From Stutzerimonas stutzeri (GTDB lineage Bacteria > Pseudomonadota > Gammaproteobacteria > Pseudomonadales > Pseudomonadaceae): a DNA stretch of 64,000 nucleotides. Made by a program: the position numbers and the translations under genes. The number at the start of each line of letters is the position of its first letter. The stretch's first letter is position 1. Positions 40,795 through 49,867 of this stretch are shown here, piece after piece. The stretch is taken from contig DGLA01000005.1 of NCBI GenBank assembly GCA_002387205.1, positions 88,850 through 152,849 on the forward strand, read 5' to 3'. The notes beneath the pieces are model-generated. The model made no database searches. It was not told the DNA's origin and worked only from the letters and a program-made list of their open reading frames with translations.

Positions 40795-42144
40795 ATGCAT
40801 ATCCATATTCTCGGCATCTGCGGCACCTTCATGGGTTCGCTGGCAGTGCTCGCCAAAGAGCTTGGCCACCGCGTCACCGGCTCCGATGCCAACGTCTATC
40901 CGCCCATGAGCACTCAGCTCGAGGCTCAGGGCATCGAACTGACCCAGGGCTATGAGCCCAGCCAGCTCGAACCAGCACCGGATCTGGTGGTGATTGGCAA
41001 CGCGATGAAGCGCGGCAACCCGGCAGTCGAATACGTGTTGAACAAGGGCCTGCCCTATGTCTCCGGCCCGCAGTGGCTGGCCGATCACGTGCTGCAGGGT
41101 CGCTGGGTGCTGGCGGCGGCCGGCACTCATGGCAAGACGACCACCAGCAGCATGCTGGCCTGGGTGCTGGAGCATGCCGGCATGAGCCCGGGCTTTCTCA
41201 TTGGCGGTGTGCCGCAGAACTTCGGCATCTCCGCCCGGCTGGGCGGTACGCCGTTCTTCGTGGTTGAGGCGGACGAGTACGACAGCGCCTTCTTCGACAA
41301 GCGCAGCAAGTTCGTCCACTACCGTCCGCGCACGGCGATCCTGAACAATCTCGAGTTCGACCATGCCGATATCTTCCCTGATCTGGCGTCGATCGAGCGG
41401 CAGTTCCATCATCTGGTGCGTACGATCCCGAGTGAGGGGCTGGTCATCCATCCCCAGTCCGAAGACGCGCTCAAACGCGTTATCGACATGGGTTGCTGGA
41501 CGCCGGTGCAGACCACCGGTGACGGTGGGCAGTGGCAGGCCAACCTGCTCAGCGCCGACGGCTCACGCTTCGAAGTGATCTTCGACGGCGTCGTGCAGGG
41601 CGTCGTCGACTGGGAGCTGACCGGCCAACACAACGTCAACAATGCGCTGGCGACCCTGGCCGCGGCCCGCCACGTTGGCGTTTTGCCGAAGCAGGGCGCC
41701 GAGGCGCTGAGCGAGTTCCGTAGCGTCAAGCGGCGCATGGAGAAGGTCGCCGAGGTCAACGGCGTGACCATCTATGACGACTTCGCCCATCACCCGACCG
41801 CGATTGCTACCACGCTTGATGGGCTGCGCAAGCGTGTCGGCGATACGCCAATCATCGCGGTGGTTGAACCGCGTTCCAACTCGATGAAGCTCGGCGCCCA
41901 CCGTGAAGGCTTGGCCGAGTCGGTGGCGCTGGCAGATCAGGCTATCTGGTACGCGCCGCCGAATCTCGGCTGGGACTTGGCCGCTACGGTCGCCGGCTCG
42001 CCGGTCGAGACCACCGTCTGTGACTCACTCGACGCAATCATCACCAAGGTCAAAGCCGACGCCACGCCGGGCACGCAGGTGGTGGTGATGAGCAATGGCG
42101 GTTTCGGTGGGTTGCACAAGAAATTGGCCGAGGCGTTGGCGTAG
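40795..42144 (+). CDS. mpl: UDP-N-acetylmuramate:tripeptide ligase (murein peptide ligase)
   Basis: 449 residues of the Mur-ligase fold: MHIHILGICGTFMGSLAVLAKE at the N-terminus, ATP loop AAAGTHGKTTTSSML, VVEADEYDSAFFDKRSKF, LNNLEFDHADIF and the C-terminal DFAHHPTAIATTL block. Mpl re-attaches the recycled tripeptide L-Ala-D-Glu-meso-DAP to UDP-MurNAc. Its TAG stop is the first part of a REP-like repeat (GCG TAG GGT GGA), so the repeat sets the C-terminus. Confidence 0.97.
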   Translation: MHIHILGICGTFMGSLAVLAKELGHRVTGSDANVYPPMSTQLEAQGIELTQGYEPSQLEPAPDLVVIGNAMKRGNPAVEYVLNKGLPYVSGPQWLADHVLQGRWVLAAAGTHGKTTTSSMLAWVLEHAGMSPGFLIGGVPQNFGISARLGGTPFFVVEADEYDSAFFDKRSKFVHYRPRTAILNNLEFDHADIFPDLASIERQFHHLVRTIPSEGLVIHPQSEDALKRVIDMGCWTPVQTTGDGGQWQANLLSADGSRFEVIFDGVVQGVVDWELTGQHNVNNALATLAAARHVGVLPKQGAEALSEFRSVKRRMEKVAEVNGVTIYDDFAHHPTAIATTLDGLRKRVGDTPIIAVVEPRSNSMKLGAHREGLAESVALADQAIWYAPPNLGWDLAATVAGSPVETTVCDSLDAIITKVKADATPGTQVVVMSNGGFGGLHKKLAEALA

Positions 42145-42243
42145 GGTGGAAAACGCCGAAGGCTTTTCCACGCGTATGGTGGCGGCCGCGAAAGCGCCAA
42201 CGCCATGTAACGGTGGAAAATGCTTCGCGGTTTTCCACCCTAG
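42141..42243. repeat. Paired REP-like hairpins containing the mpl stop codon
   Basis: Left unit GTAGGGTGGAAAACGCC-GAA-GGCTTTTCCAC (42141-42171) and right unit GGTGGAAAATGC...GGTTTTCCACCCTAG (42212-42242) are each hairpins. The outer ends TAGGGTGGAAAA and TTTTCCACCCTA are inverted copies of each other. About 40 bases of GC-rich sequence lie between. The layout is like a BIME or small non-autonomous element. The leftmost TAG is the mpl stop. Confidence 0.8.
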
Positions 42244-42303
42244 GATTCAGATGCGTGCGACCTTCAGTCCACCAAAAAAACAAGACAACAAGGGAGCGGG
42301 TAA

Positions 42304-42933
42304 ATGAACGGACCGGAACGCATCACCCTGGCCATGACCGGCGCCTCCGGCGCGCAATATGGCCTGCGCCTGCTCGATTGCCTGATCCAGGAAGACCGCG
42401 AGGTGCACTTCCTGATCTCCAAGGCGGCGCAACTGGTGATGGCCACCGAGACCGACGTGGTGCTGCCCGCCAAGCCGCAGGCCATGCAGGCCTTCCTCTC
42501 CGAGTACACCGGTGCCGCCGCCGGGCAGATCCGTGTGTTCGCCAAGGAGGACTGGATGGCCCCGCCAGCCTCTGGCTCCGGTGCGCCGACCGCCATGGTG
42601 GTGGTGCCGTGCTCGACCGGCACGCTGTCGGCCATCGCCACCGGCGCCTGCAACAACCTGATTGAGCGTGCCGCCGACGTCGCCCTGAAGGAGCGCCGCC
42701 AGCTGATATTGGTGCCGCGTGAAGCCCCGTACTCGAGCATCCATTTGGAAAACATGCTCAAGCTGTCCAATCTCGGTGTGACGATTCTGCCGGCGTCGCC
42801 AGGCTTCTATCATCAGCCGCAGACCATCGATGATCTGGTGGATTTCGTGGTGGCGCGCATTCTCAACCTGCTCAACATCCCGCAGGACATGCTGCCGCGT
42901 TGGGGTGAGCACCATATCGTCAGCGACGACTGA
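42304..42933 (+). CDS. ubiX: Flavin prenyltransferase UbiX
   Basis: 209 residues. It has the flavin-binding start ITLAMTGASGAQYGLRLLDCL, SGSGAPTAMVVVPCSTGTLSAIATG, the conserved RAADVALKERRQLILVPREAPYSSIHLENM and the final PGFYHQPQTIDDLVDFVVARILNLL. UbiX attaches a dimethylallyl group to FMN to make the prenylated flavin cofactor of the UbiD decarboxylase in ubiquinone synthesis. GGGAGC lies just upstream of the ATG. The mpl-ubiX pairing with a repeat between is likely one transcription unit. Confidence 0.96.
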   Translation: MNGPERITLAMTGASGAQYGLRLLDCLIQEDREVHFLISKAAQLVMATETDVVLPAKPQAMQAFLSEYTGAAAGQIRVFAKEDWMAPPASGSGAPTAMVVVPCSTGTLSAIATGACNNLIERAADVALKERRQLILVPREAPYSSIHLENMLKLSNLGVTILPASPGFYHQPQTIDDLVDFVVARILNLLNIPQDMLPRWGEHHIVSDD

Positions 42934-42976
42934 GCACGGCCGCGCCTGAATTCGACCAATACCTGAGGAGGCGCCC

Positions 42977-43276
42977 ATTAAACGATCGACTATCCGGCTC
43001 GGCTCGACCCTGGCGCTTGTCCTGCTGCTACCCGGTTGCGCCACGGTGCGCACGTTGGACGCCGCCAAGCCCGGTGCGCCCATCGTCTATTCAGGTACTC
43101 GGCTGGACTGGTACAGCCTTAACGGCGGCTGCTGCCCCCAGGACCGGTTTGGCGCAGAGGCGCCGAAGCACGCAGCACTCGACCTGCCGGCCAGCGTCTT
43201 GCTCGATACCCTTCTGTTGCCACTCTCCCTGGCTACCGTGCTGGGGCTTGGGCTGAACGTGCAGGGTGGTCTCTAG
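42977..43276 (+). CDS. YceK/YidQ-family lipoprotein, apparently starting at ATT
   Basis: 99 residues if read from the ATT at 42977, which has a very strong GAGGAGG at 42965-42971, five bases upstream. No ATG, GTG or TTG occurs at that place in this frame. The ATT-initiated product begins with a perfect lipoprotein signal: KRSTIRLGSTLALVLLLPGC, lipobox LPGC. The first canonical start in frame, GTG at 43046, would cut off the signal and the acylated Cys. The mature part (YSGTRLDWYSLNGGCCPQDRF, DLPASVLLDTLLLPLSLATVLG) fits the YceK/YidQ family of small outer-membrane-anchored lipoproteins of unknown role. Its TAG stop overlaps the convergent queG by 4 bases. Confidence 0.75.
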   Translation: MKRSTIRLGSTLALVLLLPGCATVRTLDAAKPGAPIVYSGTRLDWYSLNGGCCPQDRFGAEAPKHAALDLPASVLLDTLLLPLSLATVLGLGLNVQGGL

Positions 43277-44367
43277 AGCAAGGCCGTGATCCGATCAGCC
43301 GGCTGGCGGGCCGCATGCTGCGCCAGTGCCCACTCGACGTGCTCACGAACAAGATCCGATGGGTCATCTCGGCGCGCCTGAAGCGCTTCAAGCACGGGAA
43401 TGCTGGATGGCGCATTGCCCAGCCCGACCGCCAGGTTGCGCAGCCAATTGTGGTAGCCGGTTCGACGCAGCGGAGAACCCTCGGTGCGGCTGAGAAACTC
43501 CTCTTCCGTCCAGCGGAACAGGGTCGCCAGCTCGGCGTTATCCAGGCTATGGCGCGGCTTGAAGTCAGCCTGCTCGGTCGGGCGGGCGAAGCGGTTCCAG
43601 GGGCAGACGATCTGGCAGTCGTCGCAGCCGAACACGCGGTTGCCGATCTTTGATCGCAGCTCCACCGGGATCGGGCCTTTGAGTTCGATAGTCAGATAGG
43701 AGATGCAGCGCCGCGCATCCAGCACGCGCTCGCCGACGAAGGCTTCCGTCGGGCAGATATCCAGGCAGGCATGACAGCTACCGCAGTGGTCTCGAGCGGT
43801 GGGCTCGTCGACCGGAAGCTCGATGTCGACAAAGAGTTCGCCAAGAAAGAACCAGCTGCCGGCCTTGCGGTTGAGGACCAGGGTGTTCTTGCCGATCCAG
43901 CCGAGGCCGGCCTGTTGCGCGACGGCCTTTTCCAGTACCGGTGCGCTATCGACAAAGGCACGGAAGCCGAAGGGGCCGATCACCTGCTGAATGCGTTCGG
44001 CCAGTTGTTGCAGACGCTTGCGGATCAGCTTGTGATAGTCGCGGCCCAGCGCGTAACGCGACACATAGGCTTTTTCCGGTCTCGCCAGTTGCTCGGCCAT
44101 GCGGGTGTCGCCCGGCAGGTAATCCATGCGCAGTGAAATGACCCGCAACGTGCCTGGCACCAGTTGCTCCGGATGGGATCGTTTGCTGCCGTGGGCAGCC
44201 ATATAGTCCATTTCGCCGTGGTAGCCGGCCGCCAGCCAGCGCTCGAGGTGTGCTTCATGCTCACCGATATCGACACCGGTGATACCGACCTGCTGGAAGC
44301 CGAGCTCGCGACTCCACGCCTTGATGGCGTCAGCAAGCGCGGCGGGGTCGAGAGTCTGGCTGGACAT
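43273..44367 (-). CDS. queG: Epoxyqueuosine reductase
   Basis: 364 residues with an N-terminal cobalamin-binding reductive-dehalogenase-like domain and two 4Fe-4S motifs, CGSCHACLDICP and CDDCQIVCPWN. The C-terminal HEAT-like repeats (LRRTGYHNWLRNLAVGLGNA) are typical. It reduces epoxyqueuosine to queuosine in tRNA (wobble position of GUN anticodons) and needs cobalamin, so it is one of the B12 users in this window. It diverges from the nnrD gene. Confidence 0.96.
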   Translation of the reverse strand: MSSQTLDPAALADAIKAWSRELGFQQVGITGVDIGEHEAHLERWLAAGYHGEMDYMAAHGSKRSHPEQLVPGTLRVISLRMDYLPGDTRMAEQLARPEKAYVSRYALGRDYHKLIRKRLQQLAERIQQVIGPFGFRAFVDSAPVLEKAVAQQAGLGWIGKNTLVLNRKAGSWFFLGELFVDIELPVDEPTARDHCGSCHACLDICPTEAFVGERVLDARRCISYLTIELKGPIPVELRSKIGNRVFGCDDCQIVCPWNRFARPTEQADFKPRHSLDNAELATLFRWTEEEFLSRTEGSPLRRTGYHNWLRNLAVGLGNAPSSIPVLEALQARRDDPSDLVREHVEWALAQHAARQPADRITALL

Positions 44368-44539
44368 GGTTTGGGGTCGTCGGGCTTTGTAGCGTTGAAA
44401 AGCGGGGTGTGTGTCGATTCAGCGAGTCGTGTCGGTCGACTGCGGCTATGCGCCAGAAACGGCGAAGAATCTCGACGCCCTGCAGGCGGCTCGGCAGGCG
44501 CGTGCGTATAATTCTGCCAGATATTCGCTCGGGTGATTC

Positions 44540-46039
44540 ATGTCCCAGACCACCGATACACTTCCCAGCCCTCTTTATTCTGCCGCTCAGGTGCGTGAGC
44601 TCGACGCTCGCCTGATCGCGGCCGGCACGCCTGGGTTCGAATTGATGCAGCGCGCCGCCCATGCGGCCTGGCGCGCCTTGCGCCGCCGCTGGCCGGATGC
44701 CGACGACATCACGGTGTTGGCCGGACGCGGCAACAATGCCGGAGATGGCTATCTGATCGCCGCGCTGGCGCTGCGTGCCGGCCGTCGGGTCAAGGTGCTC
44801 GCAGTGGGCGACCCTGGGCAATTGCAGGGGGATGCTGCCCGCGCCTTCGCTGAAGCGCAGGCAGCGGGCGTTCATGTTCTGCCCTGGACCTCCGGCAACG
44901 AGCTCGCTGGAATTCTTGTCGACGCACTGCTCGGCACGGGTGTCAGCGGTGACGTGCGTGAGCCCTATGCCAGCGTGATCCATGCAATGAACGCGAGCGG
45001 CCTTCCTGTTCTCGCCGTTGACCTGCCGTCGGGGCTGTGCGCCGATACCGGAAATCTTCTGGGTGAAACGGTATGCGCCGAGCTGACGGTCACCTTTGTC
45101 GGGCTCAAGCTCGGTCTGTTTACCGGACAGGGGCCGGATCGGGTCGGTGCGCTGGTGTTCGACGACCTGCAGGCCAATCCGGCGATCGTTGCGCAGAACG
45201 AGCCTTCCGCGCAGCGTTTGAACGCGGCAAATCTGCCGAAGCTTGCGCCCCGTTCGCCAGCCGCCCACAAAGGTAGCTTTGGCCAGGTACTGGTCATCGG
45301 TGGCGATCTTGGTACGGGCGGCGCTGCATTGTTGAGCGCGGAAGCGGCGCTGCGCTGCGGCGCCGGCATGGTGACCCTGGCGACCCGCCCCGAGCACGTT
45401 ACCGCTTCGCTGGTGCGGCGCCCGGAGATCATGTGCAGCGGCGTGGAGTCCACCTACGCGCTGACGGCTCTGACCGGGCGCGCCGATGTGCTGGTGATCG
45501 GGCCCGGCCTTGGCCAGGCGCCCTGGGGGCGCAGCTTGCTGTCGCTGGCACCGCAGTGCAGTGTCCCCCAGGTGTGGGACGCTGATGCCTTGAACCTGCT
45601 GGCGACAGGTGCCGTCGAACTGCCGGGCAATTGTCTGCTGACACCGCATCCTGGCGAGGCGGCGAGGCTGCTGAGGGTGTCGGTAGCCGACATCCAGGCC
45701 GACCGACCAGCCGCAGCGCGTACCCTGGCAACGCGTTTCGATTGTGCCGTGTTGCTAAAGGGGGCCGGGACCCTGATCGCCGACCGCGATGGCCGGCTGG
45801 CGCTCTGCGATCGTGGACATCCGGCCATGGCCAGCGCGGGCCTGGGCGACGTGCTGGCGGGTGTCGCTGGCGCGTTGCTGGCGCAAGGATTGAAGCCCTA
45901 TGAAGCCGCATGTCTCTCGGTCTGGCTGCATGCGGCAGCGGGTGAGCGCCTCGGGCTGCAGGGCAGGGGGCTTGCAGCCGCCGATCTGATTCCTGCGATC
46001 CGTCAGTTGCTCGAGGAGCAGTCGCCATGCCTGAAATGA
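44540..46039 (+). CDS. nnrD: Bifunctional NAD(P)H-hydrate epimerase/dehydratase
   Basis: 499 residues, the fused form. N-terminal YjeF_N epimerase (about 10-220; VLAGRGNNAGDGYLIAALAL, DALLGTGVSGDVREPY, LAVDLPSG) and C-terminal ribokinase-like dehydratase (about 230-495; KGSFGQVLVIGGDLGTGGAALLSAEAALRCGAG, LTPHPGEAARLL, VLLKGAGTLIAD, GLGDVLAGVAGALLAQG). It repairs hydrated NAD(P)H using ADP or ATP. Its C-terminus overlaps tsaE by 13 bases, starting the conserved nnrD-tsaE-amiB-mutL-miaA-hfq run. Confidence 0.96.
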   Translation: MSQTTDTLPSPLYSAAQVRELDARLIAAGTPGFELMQRAAHAAWRALRRRWPDADDITVLAGRGNNAGDGYLIAALALRAGRRVKVLAVGDPGQLQGDAARAFAEAQAAGVHVLPWTSGNELAGILVDALLGTGVSGDVREPYASVIHAMNASGLPVLAVDLPSGLCADTGNLLGETVCAELTVTFVGLKLGLFTGQGPDRVGALVFDDLQANPAIVAQNEPSAQRLNAANLPKLAPRSPAAHKGSFGQVLVIGGDLGTGGAALLSAEAALRCGAGMVTLATRPEHVTASLVRRPEIMCSGVESTYALTALTGRADVLVIGPGLGQAPWGRSLLSLAPQCSVPQVWDADALNLLATGAVELPGNCLLTPHPGEAARLLRVSVADIQADRPAAARTLATRFDCAVLLKGAGTLIADRDGRLALCDRGHPAMASAGLGDVLAGVAGALLAQGLKPYEAACLSVWLHAAAGERLGLQGRGLAAADLIPAIRQLLEEQSPCLK

Positions 46040-46497
46040 CGATGATTGCGGACGATGAAGAGGCAATGCTCACGCTTGGCGCTCGCATCGCCCAGGCGAC
46101 CGGCGGTCGGGGCGTGATCTACCTGCATGGTGACCTGGGCGCTGGCAAAACCACCTTGTCGCGGGGGCTGATCCGCGGCCTTGGGCATGTCGGCAAGGTC
46201 AAGAGTCCGACCTTTACCCTGGTTGAGCCTTACGAAACGCCGCTGGCACGGGTCTTTCATTTCGACCTGTATCGCCTGGTCGATCCTGAGGAGCTGGAAT
46301 TTCTCGGCATACGCGACTACTTCGAAGGGGATGCGCTGTGTCTGGTCGAATGGCCGGAACGTGGCGCCGGCATTTTGCCAAAGGCTGACCTGGACATTAC
46401 CATTACGCCACACGGGGCCGGTCGTATGCTGCGCCTGACGCCACGAGGCGAGCGCGGTAGAGGCTGGTGTTCCATCCTGACCGTTGGCAATCAATGA
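46027..46497 (+). CDS. tsaE: tRNA t6A biosynthesis ATPase TsaE
   Basis: 156 residues. P-loop YLHGDLGAGKTTLSRGLIRGLG, switch-like VKSPTFTLVEPY, FDLYRLVDPEELEFLGIRDYF and LVEWPERG are all characteristic. TsaE works with TsaB and TsaD to make N6-threonylcarbamoyladenosine at position 37 of ANN-decoding tRNAs. Overlaps nnrD (13 bases) and amiB (ATGA), so it is translationally coupled on both sides. Confidence 0.97.
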   Translation: MPEMTMIADDEEAMLTLGARIAQATGGRGVIYLHGDLGAGKTTLSRGLIRGLGHVGKVKSPTFTLVEPYETPLARVFHFDLYRLVDPEELEFLGIRDYFEGDALCLVEWPERGAGILPKADLDITITPHGAGRMLRLTPRGERGRGWCSILTVGNQ

Positions 46498-47936
46498 ACA
46501 TCATGGGGTTGGGTATGCGCATGCGCGCGCTGGCAAGTGGTTTGGCGTTAATGCTCATGGCGTTTCAGGCATGGGCTGCCTCCGACGTTCAAAGCGTGCG
46601 TCTTTGGCGGGCCCCTGACAATACGCGGCTGGTCTTCGATCTCTCCGGCCCGGTCCAGCACAATGTCTTTACCCTGACGGCACCCGATCGGATCGTCATC
46701 GATGTCGATGGCGCGGACCTGCCGAGGCCGTTCGAGCAGCTTCCGCTGCAGAACACGCCGATTTCCGGTCTGCGCGCGGCGAAGCACGACGCCGATACCC
46801 TGCGTGTGGTCATCGATCTGACCGCCCAGGTGTCGCCCAAGAGTTTTACCCTTGCGCCGAACCAGCAATACGGCCATCGGTTGGTGGTGGACCTGTACGA
46901 CGACGCCGCGGACGCCTCGGCGGCGTCGACTCCGGATGTGCCGGCTACCGTTACGCCAGGCCGGCCGGCCGCACCGGTTTCACCCACGCTGCCAGCCATC
47001 AAGCTGCCGCCCTTGCCGAGCAGCAAGCGTGACATCGTGATCGCGATCGACGCCGGACATGGCGGCGAGGACCCGGGTGCCATCGGGCCGGGCAAGGTAT
47101 ATGAAAAGACCGTGGTGCTGGCCATCGCCAAGGAACTGCAGCGTCAGGTCAATGCCGAGAAGGGGTTTCGCGCCGAGCTGGTGCGTACCGGTGATTACTT
47201 CATTCCTTTGCGCAAACGTACCGAGATTGCTCGCAGGAAGGGCGCCGACCTTTTCGTCTCCATCCATGCGGACGCCGCGCCACGCTCGTCGGCCTATGGC
47301 GCTTCGGTCTTTGCATTGTCGGACCGTGGTGCTACCTCGGAGACCGCGCGCTGGCTCGCAGACAGCGAGAACCGTTCCGACCTGATCGGCGGCGCTGGCA
47401 ACGTCAGTCTCGGTGACAAGGACCAGATGCTGGCCGGTGTGCTGCTGGACCTGTCGATGACCGCCTCGCTGTCATCGAGCCTGAATGTCGGGCAGAAAGT
47501 GCTGAGCAACATGGGGCGGATCACCCCGTTGCACAAGTCGCGGGTGGAGCAGGCGGGGTTCATGGTGTTGAAATCGCCGGATATCCCTTCGATCCTGGTG
47601 GAAACAGGGTTCATTTCCAATCCATCCGAGGCGCGCAAGCTGCAGTCGTCCAGCCATCAGCAATCCCTGGCGCGCTCGATCAACAGCGGTGTGAAGCAGT
47701 TCTTCCAGCAGAATCCGCCGCCCGGTAGCTACATCGCCTGGCTGCGGGACTCCGGCAAGATCGTCAGCGGGCCGCATGAGCACGTGGTGCGATCCGGAGA
47801 AAGCCTGGCGATGCTGGCTGAGCGGTATCAGGTCAGCCTGGCGCAGTTGCGCAGCGTCAACAGTCTGAAAGGTGATGTGATCAAGGTCGGCCAGACCTTG
47901 AATATTCCAGCGACCACCCTGGCCGCCCAGCCATGA
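46494..47936 (+). CDS. amiB: N-acetylmuramoyl-L-alanine amidase (AmiB/AmiC-type) with LysM
   Basis: 480 residues from the ATG overlapping the tsaE stop; ATGs at 46503, 46515 and 46521 are alternatives. Signal peptide up to QAWAAS, an AMIN domain (about 25-130; VQSVRLWRAPDNTRLVFDLSG), a proline/alanine-rich linker, the Amidase_3 zinc domain (about 175-400; AIDAGHGGEDPGAIG, SIHADAAPR, ILVETGFISNP) and one C-terminal LysM repeat (HVVRSGESLAMLAERYQVSLAQL). It cleaves peptide side chains from murein during cell separation in the periplasm, usually under control of EnvC/NlpD-type activators. Confidence 0.95.
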   Translation: MNIMGLGMRMRALASGLALMLMAFQAWAASDVQSVRLWRAPDNTRLVFDLSGPVQHNVFTLTAPDRIVIDVDGADLPRPFEQLPLQNTPISGLRAAKHDADTLRVVIDLTAQVSPKSFTLAPNQQYGHRLVVDLYDDAADASAASTPDVPATVTPGRPAAPVSPTLPAIKLPPLPSSKRDIVIAIDAGHGGEDPGAIGPGKVYEKTVVLAIAKELQRQVNAEKGFRAELVRTGDYFIPLRKRTEIARRKGADLFVSIHADAAPRSSAYGASVFALSDRGATSETARWLADSENRSDLIGGAGNVSLGDKDQMLAGVLLDLSMTASLSSSLNVGQKVLSNMGRITPLHKSRVEQAGFMVLKSPDIPSILVETGFISNPSEARKLQSSSHQQSLARSINSGVKQFFQQNPPPGSYIAWLRDSGKIVSGPHEHVVRSGESLAMLAERYQVSLAQLRSVNSLKGDVIKVGQTLNIPATTLAAQP

Positions 47937-49810
47937 CCGAGGCGGCGCGCATCCAGCTGCTGAGTCCGCGGCTGGCCAACCAGATTGCAGCGGGGGAAGT
48001 GGTTGAACGCCCGGCTTCGGTGGTCAAGGAGCTGCTGGAAAACAGTCTCGATTCGGGCGCCTCGCGCATCGAAGTCGATGTCGAGCAGGGTGGTGTCAAG
48101 CTTCTGCGCGTACGCGACGATGGGTGCGGTATCGCGGCGGACGATCTGCCACTCGCCCTCGCCCGGCATGCCACGAGCAAGATTCGAGACCTCGAAGATC
48201 TCGAGCGTGTTCTGAGCCTTGGCTTTCGCGGTGAAGCCCTGGCATCGATCAGCTCGGTATCGCGCCTGACGCTCACTTCGCGCACTGCCGATGCCGCCGA
48301 AGCCTGGCAGGTCGAGACCGAGGGGCGAGACATGGAGGCACGGGTCCAGCCGGCTGCGCATCCGGTCGGGACCTCGGTGGAGGTGCGGGACCTGTTTTTC
48401 AATACGCCAGCACGACGCAAGTTCCTGCGTACCGAGAAGACCGAGTTCGACCACCTTCAGGAGGTGATCAAGCGTCTGGCCCTGGCGCGCTTTGATGTGG
48501 CGTTTCACCTGCGACATAACGGCAAGGTGGTTCAGGCGCTGCATCCGGCCAATGATCCGGTTTCGCGGGGGCGCCGTGTGGCCTCGGTATGCGGGTCGGC
48601 CTTTCTTGAGCAGGCGCTGCCGGTGGAGATCGAGCGCAACGGCTTGCACCTCTGGGGCTGGGTTGGCCTGCCGACGTTTTCCCGCAGCCAGGCGGACCTG
48701 CAATATTTCTACGTCAACGGGCGTATGGTGCGCGACAAGCTGGTCGCGCATGCCGTGCGGCAGGCCTATCGTGATGTGCTGTTCAATGGCCGTCATCCAA
48801 CCTTCGTGCTGTTCCTTGACGTGGATCCATCGGTGGTCGACGTCAACGTCCATCCGACCAAGCACGAAGTACGCTTCCGTGATAACCGCATGGTGCATGA
48901 CTTTCTCTACGGCACGCTGCATCGAGCGCTTGGCGATGTGCGTCCGGAAGATCAGCTGGCTGCGCCGGCGGGCGTGACGCCCCTGACTCAGATCAGCGGT
49001 ATCGCGGCGGGCGAGTTTGCCGGGCAGAGCGAGATGAGCCTTGCGGCAAGTGTGTTGGAACAGCCACAAGCAGCCCAGCCTGCCTGGCGCGGGGCCGGGG
49101 CTGGCTATCAGGCGCCCCGGTCGACCTCGCCGGGAGCTGTCGCAGATGCGCAAGGCGCCTATCGGGAGTTCTTCTCGCCGTTGGCCGAGGCTCGCCCGGC
49201 GGCCCTGCCAGAGAGCCAGGACGACGTTCCGCCGCTCGGCTATGCATTGGCGCAGCTCAAGGGTGTCTATGTGCTGTCGGAAAATGCCCATGGCCTGGTG
49301 CTGGTCGACATGCACGCCGCCCATGAGCGAATCATGTACGAACGACTGAAGAAGGCGATGGCCAGCGAAGGGCTGCGCGGACAACCCTTGCTGGTGCCGG
49401 AATCCATTGCGGTCAGCCAGCGCGAGGCGGACTGCGCCGAAGAGCATGCGCAGCTGTTCCACATGCTCGGTTTCGAGTTGCAGCGGCTGGGTCCTGAAAG
49501 CCTCGCCATCCGCCAGATTCCAGCTCTGCTCAAGCAGGCCGAGGCCCCGCGGCTGGTGCAGGATGTGCTCGCTGACCTGCTGGAGTACGGGACCAGTGAC
49601 CGCATCCAGGCTCATCTCAATGAACTGCTCGGTACCATGGCCTGTCACGGAGCTGTGCGTGCCAACCGGAGGCTGACCCTCCCGGAGATGAACGGCCTGT
49701 TGCGGGATATGGAACAGACCGAGCGCAGCGGCCAGTGCAACCATGGTCGCCCGACCTGGACCCAATTGGGCATGGGCGACCTGGACAAGCTGTTCCTTCG
49801 GGGGCGCTAG
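47933..49810 (+). CDS. mutL: DNA mismatch repair protein MutL
   Basis: 625 residues. N-terminal GHKL ATPase (QLLSPRLANQIAAGEVVERPASVVKELLENSLDSGA, DDGCGI, GFRGEALASI), transducer domain, a variable Pro/Ala-rich linker (about 345-430) and a C-terminal dimerisation domain with MHAAHERIMYERLK and CNHGRPTW. MutL links MutS mismatch recognition to downstream nicking and helicase steps. Start overlaps the amiB stop (ATGA). Confidence 0.97.
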   Translation: MTEAARIQLLSPRLANQIAAGEVVERPASVVKELLENSLDSGASRIEVDVEQGGVKLLRVRDDGCGIAADDLPLALARHATSKIRDLEDLERVLSLGFRGEALASISSVSRLTLTSRTADAAEAWQVETEGRDMEARVQPAAHPVGTSVEVRDLFFNTPARRKFLRTEKTEFDHLQEVIKRLALARFDVAFHLRHNGKVVQALHPANDPVSRGRRVASVCGSAFLEQALPVEIERNGLHLWGWVGLPTFSRSQADLQYFYVNGRMVRDKLVAHAVRQAYRDVLFNGRHPTFVLFLDVDPSVVDVNVHPTKHEVRFRDNRMVHDFLYGTLHRALGDVRPEDQLAAPAGVTPLTQISGIAAGEFAGQSEMSLAASVLEQPQAAQPAWRGAGAGYQAPRSTSPGAVADAQGAYREFFSPLAEARPAALPESQDDVPPLGYALAQLKGVYVLSENAHGLVLVDMHAAHERIMYERLKKAMASEGLRGQPLLVPESIAVSQREADCAEEHAQLFHMLGFELQRLGPESLAIRQIPALLKQAEAPRLVQDVLADLLEYGTSDRIQAHLNELLGTMACHGAVRANRRLTLPEMNGLLRDMEQTERSGQCNHGRPTWTQLGMGDLDKLFLRGR

Positions 49811-49867
49811 CCGTCTCACCTGGCCATGGGTCGAGCAATCGCCCGGGCTCACATCATCGAGCGTCTG

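Noticed and set aside
44330..45649. Minus-strand open frame (439 codons) opposite nnrD
   Set aside because: Shadow of nnrD; repeated R/Q/H-rich composition without domains.
47828..49852. Minus-strand open frame (674 codons) opposite mutL
   Set aside because: Exact shadow of mutL with low-complexity, unnatural composition and no recognisable domain.
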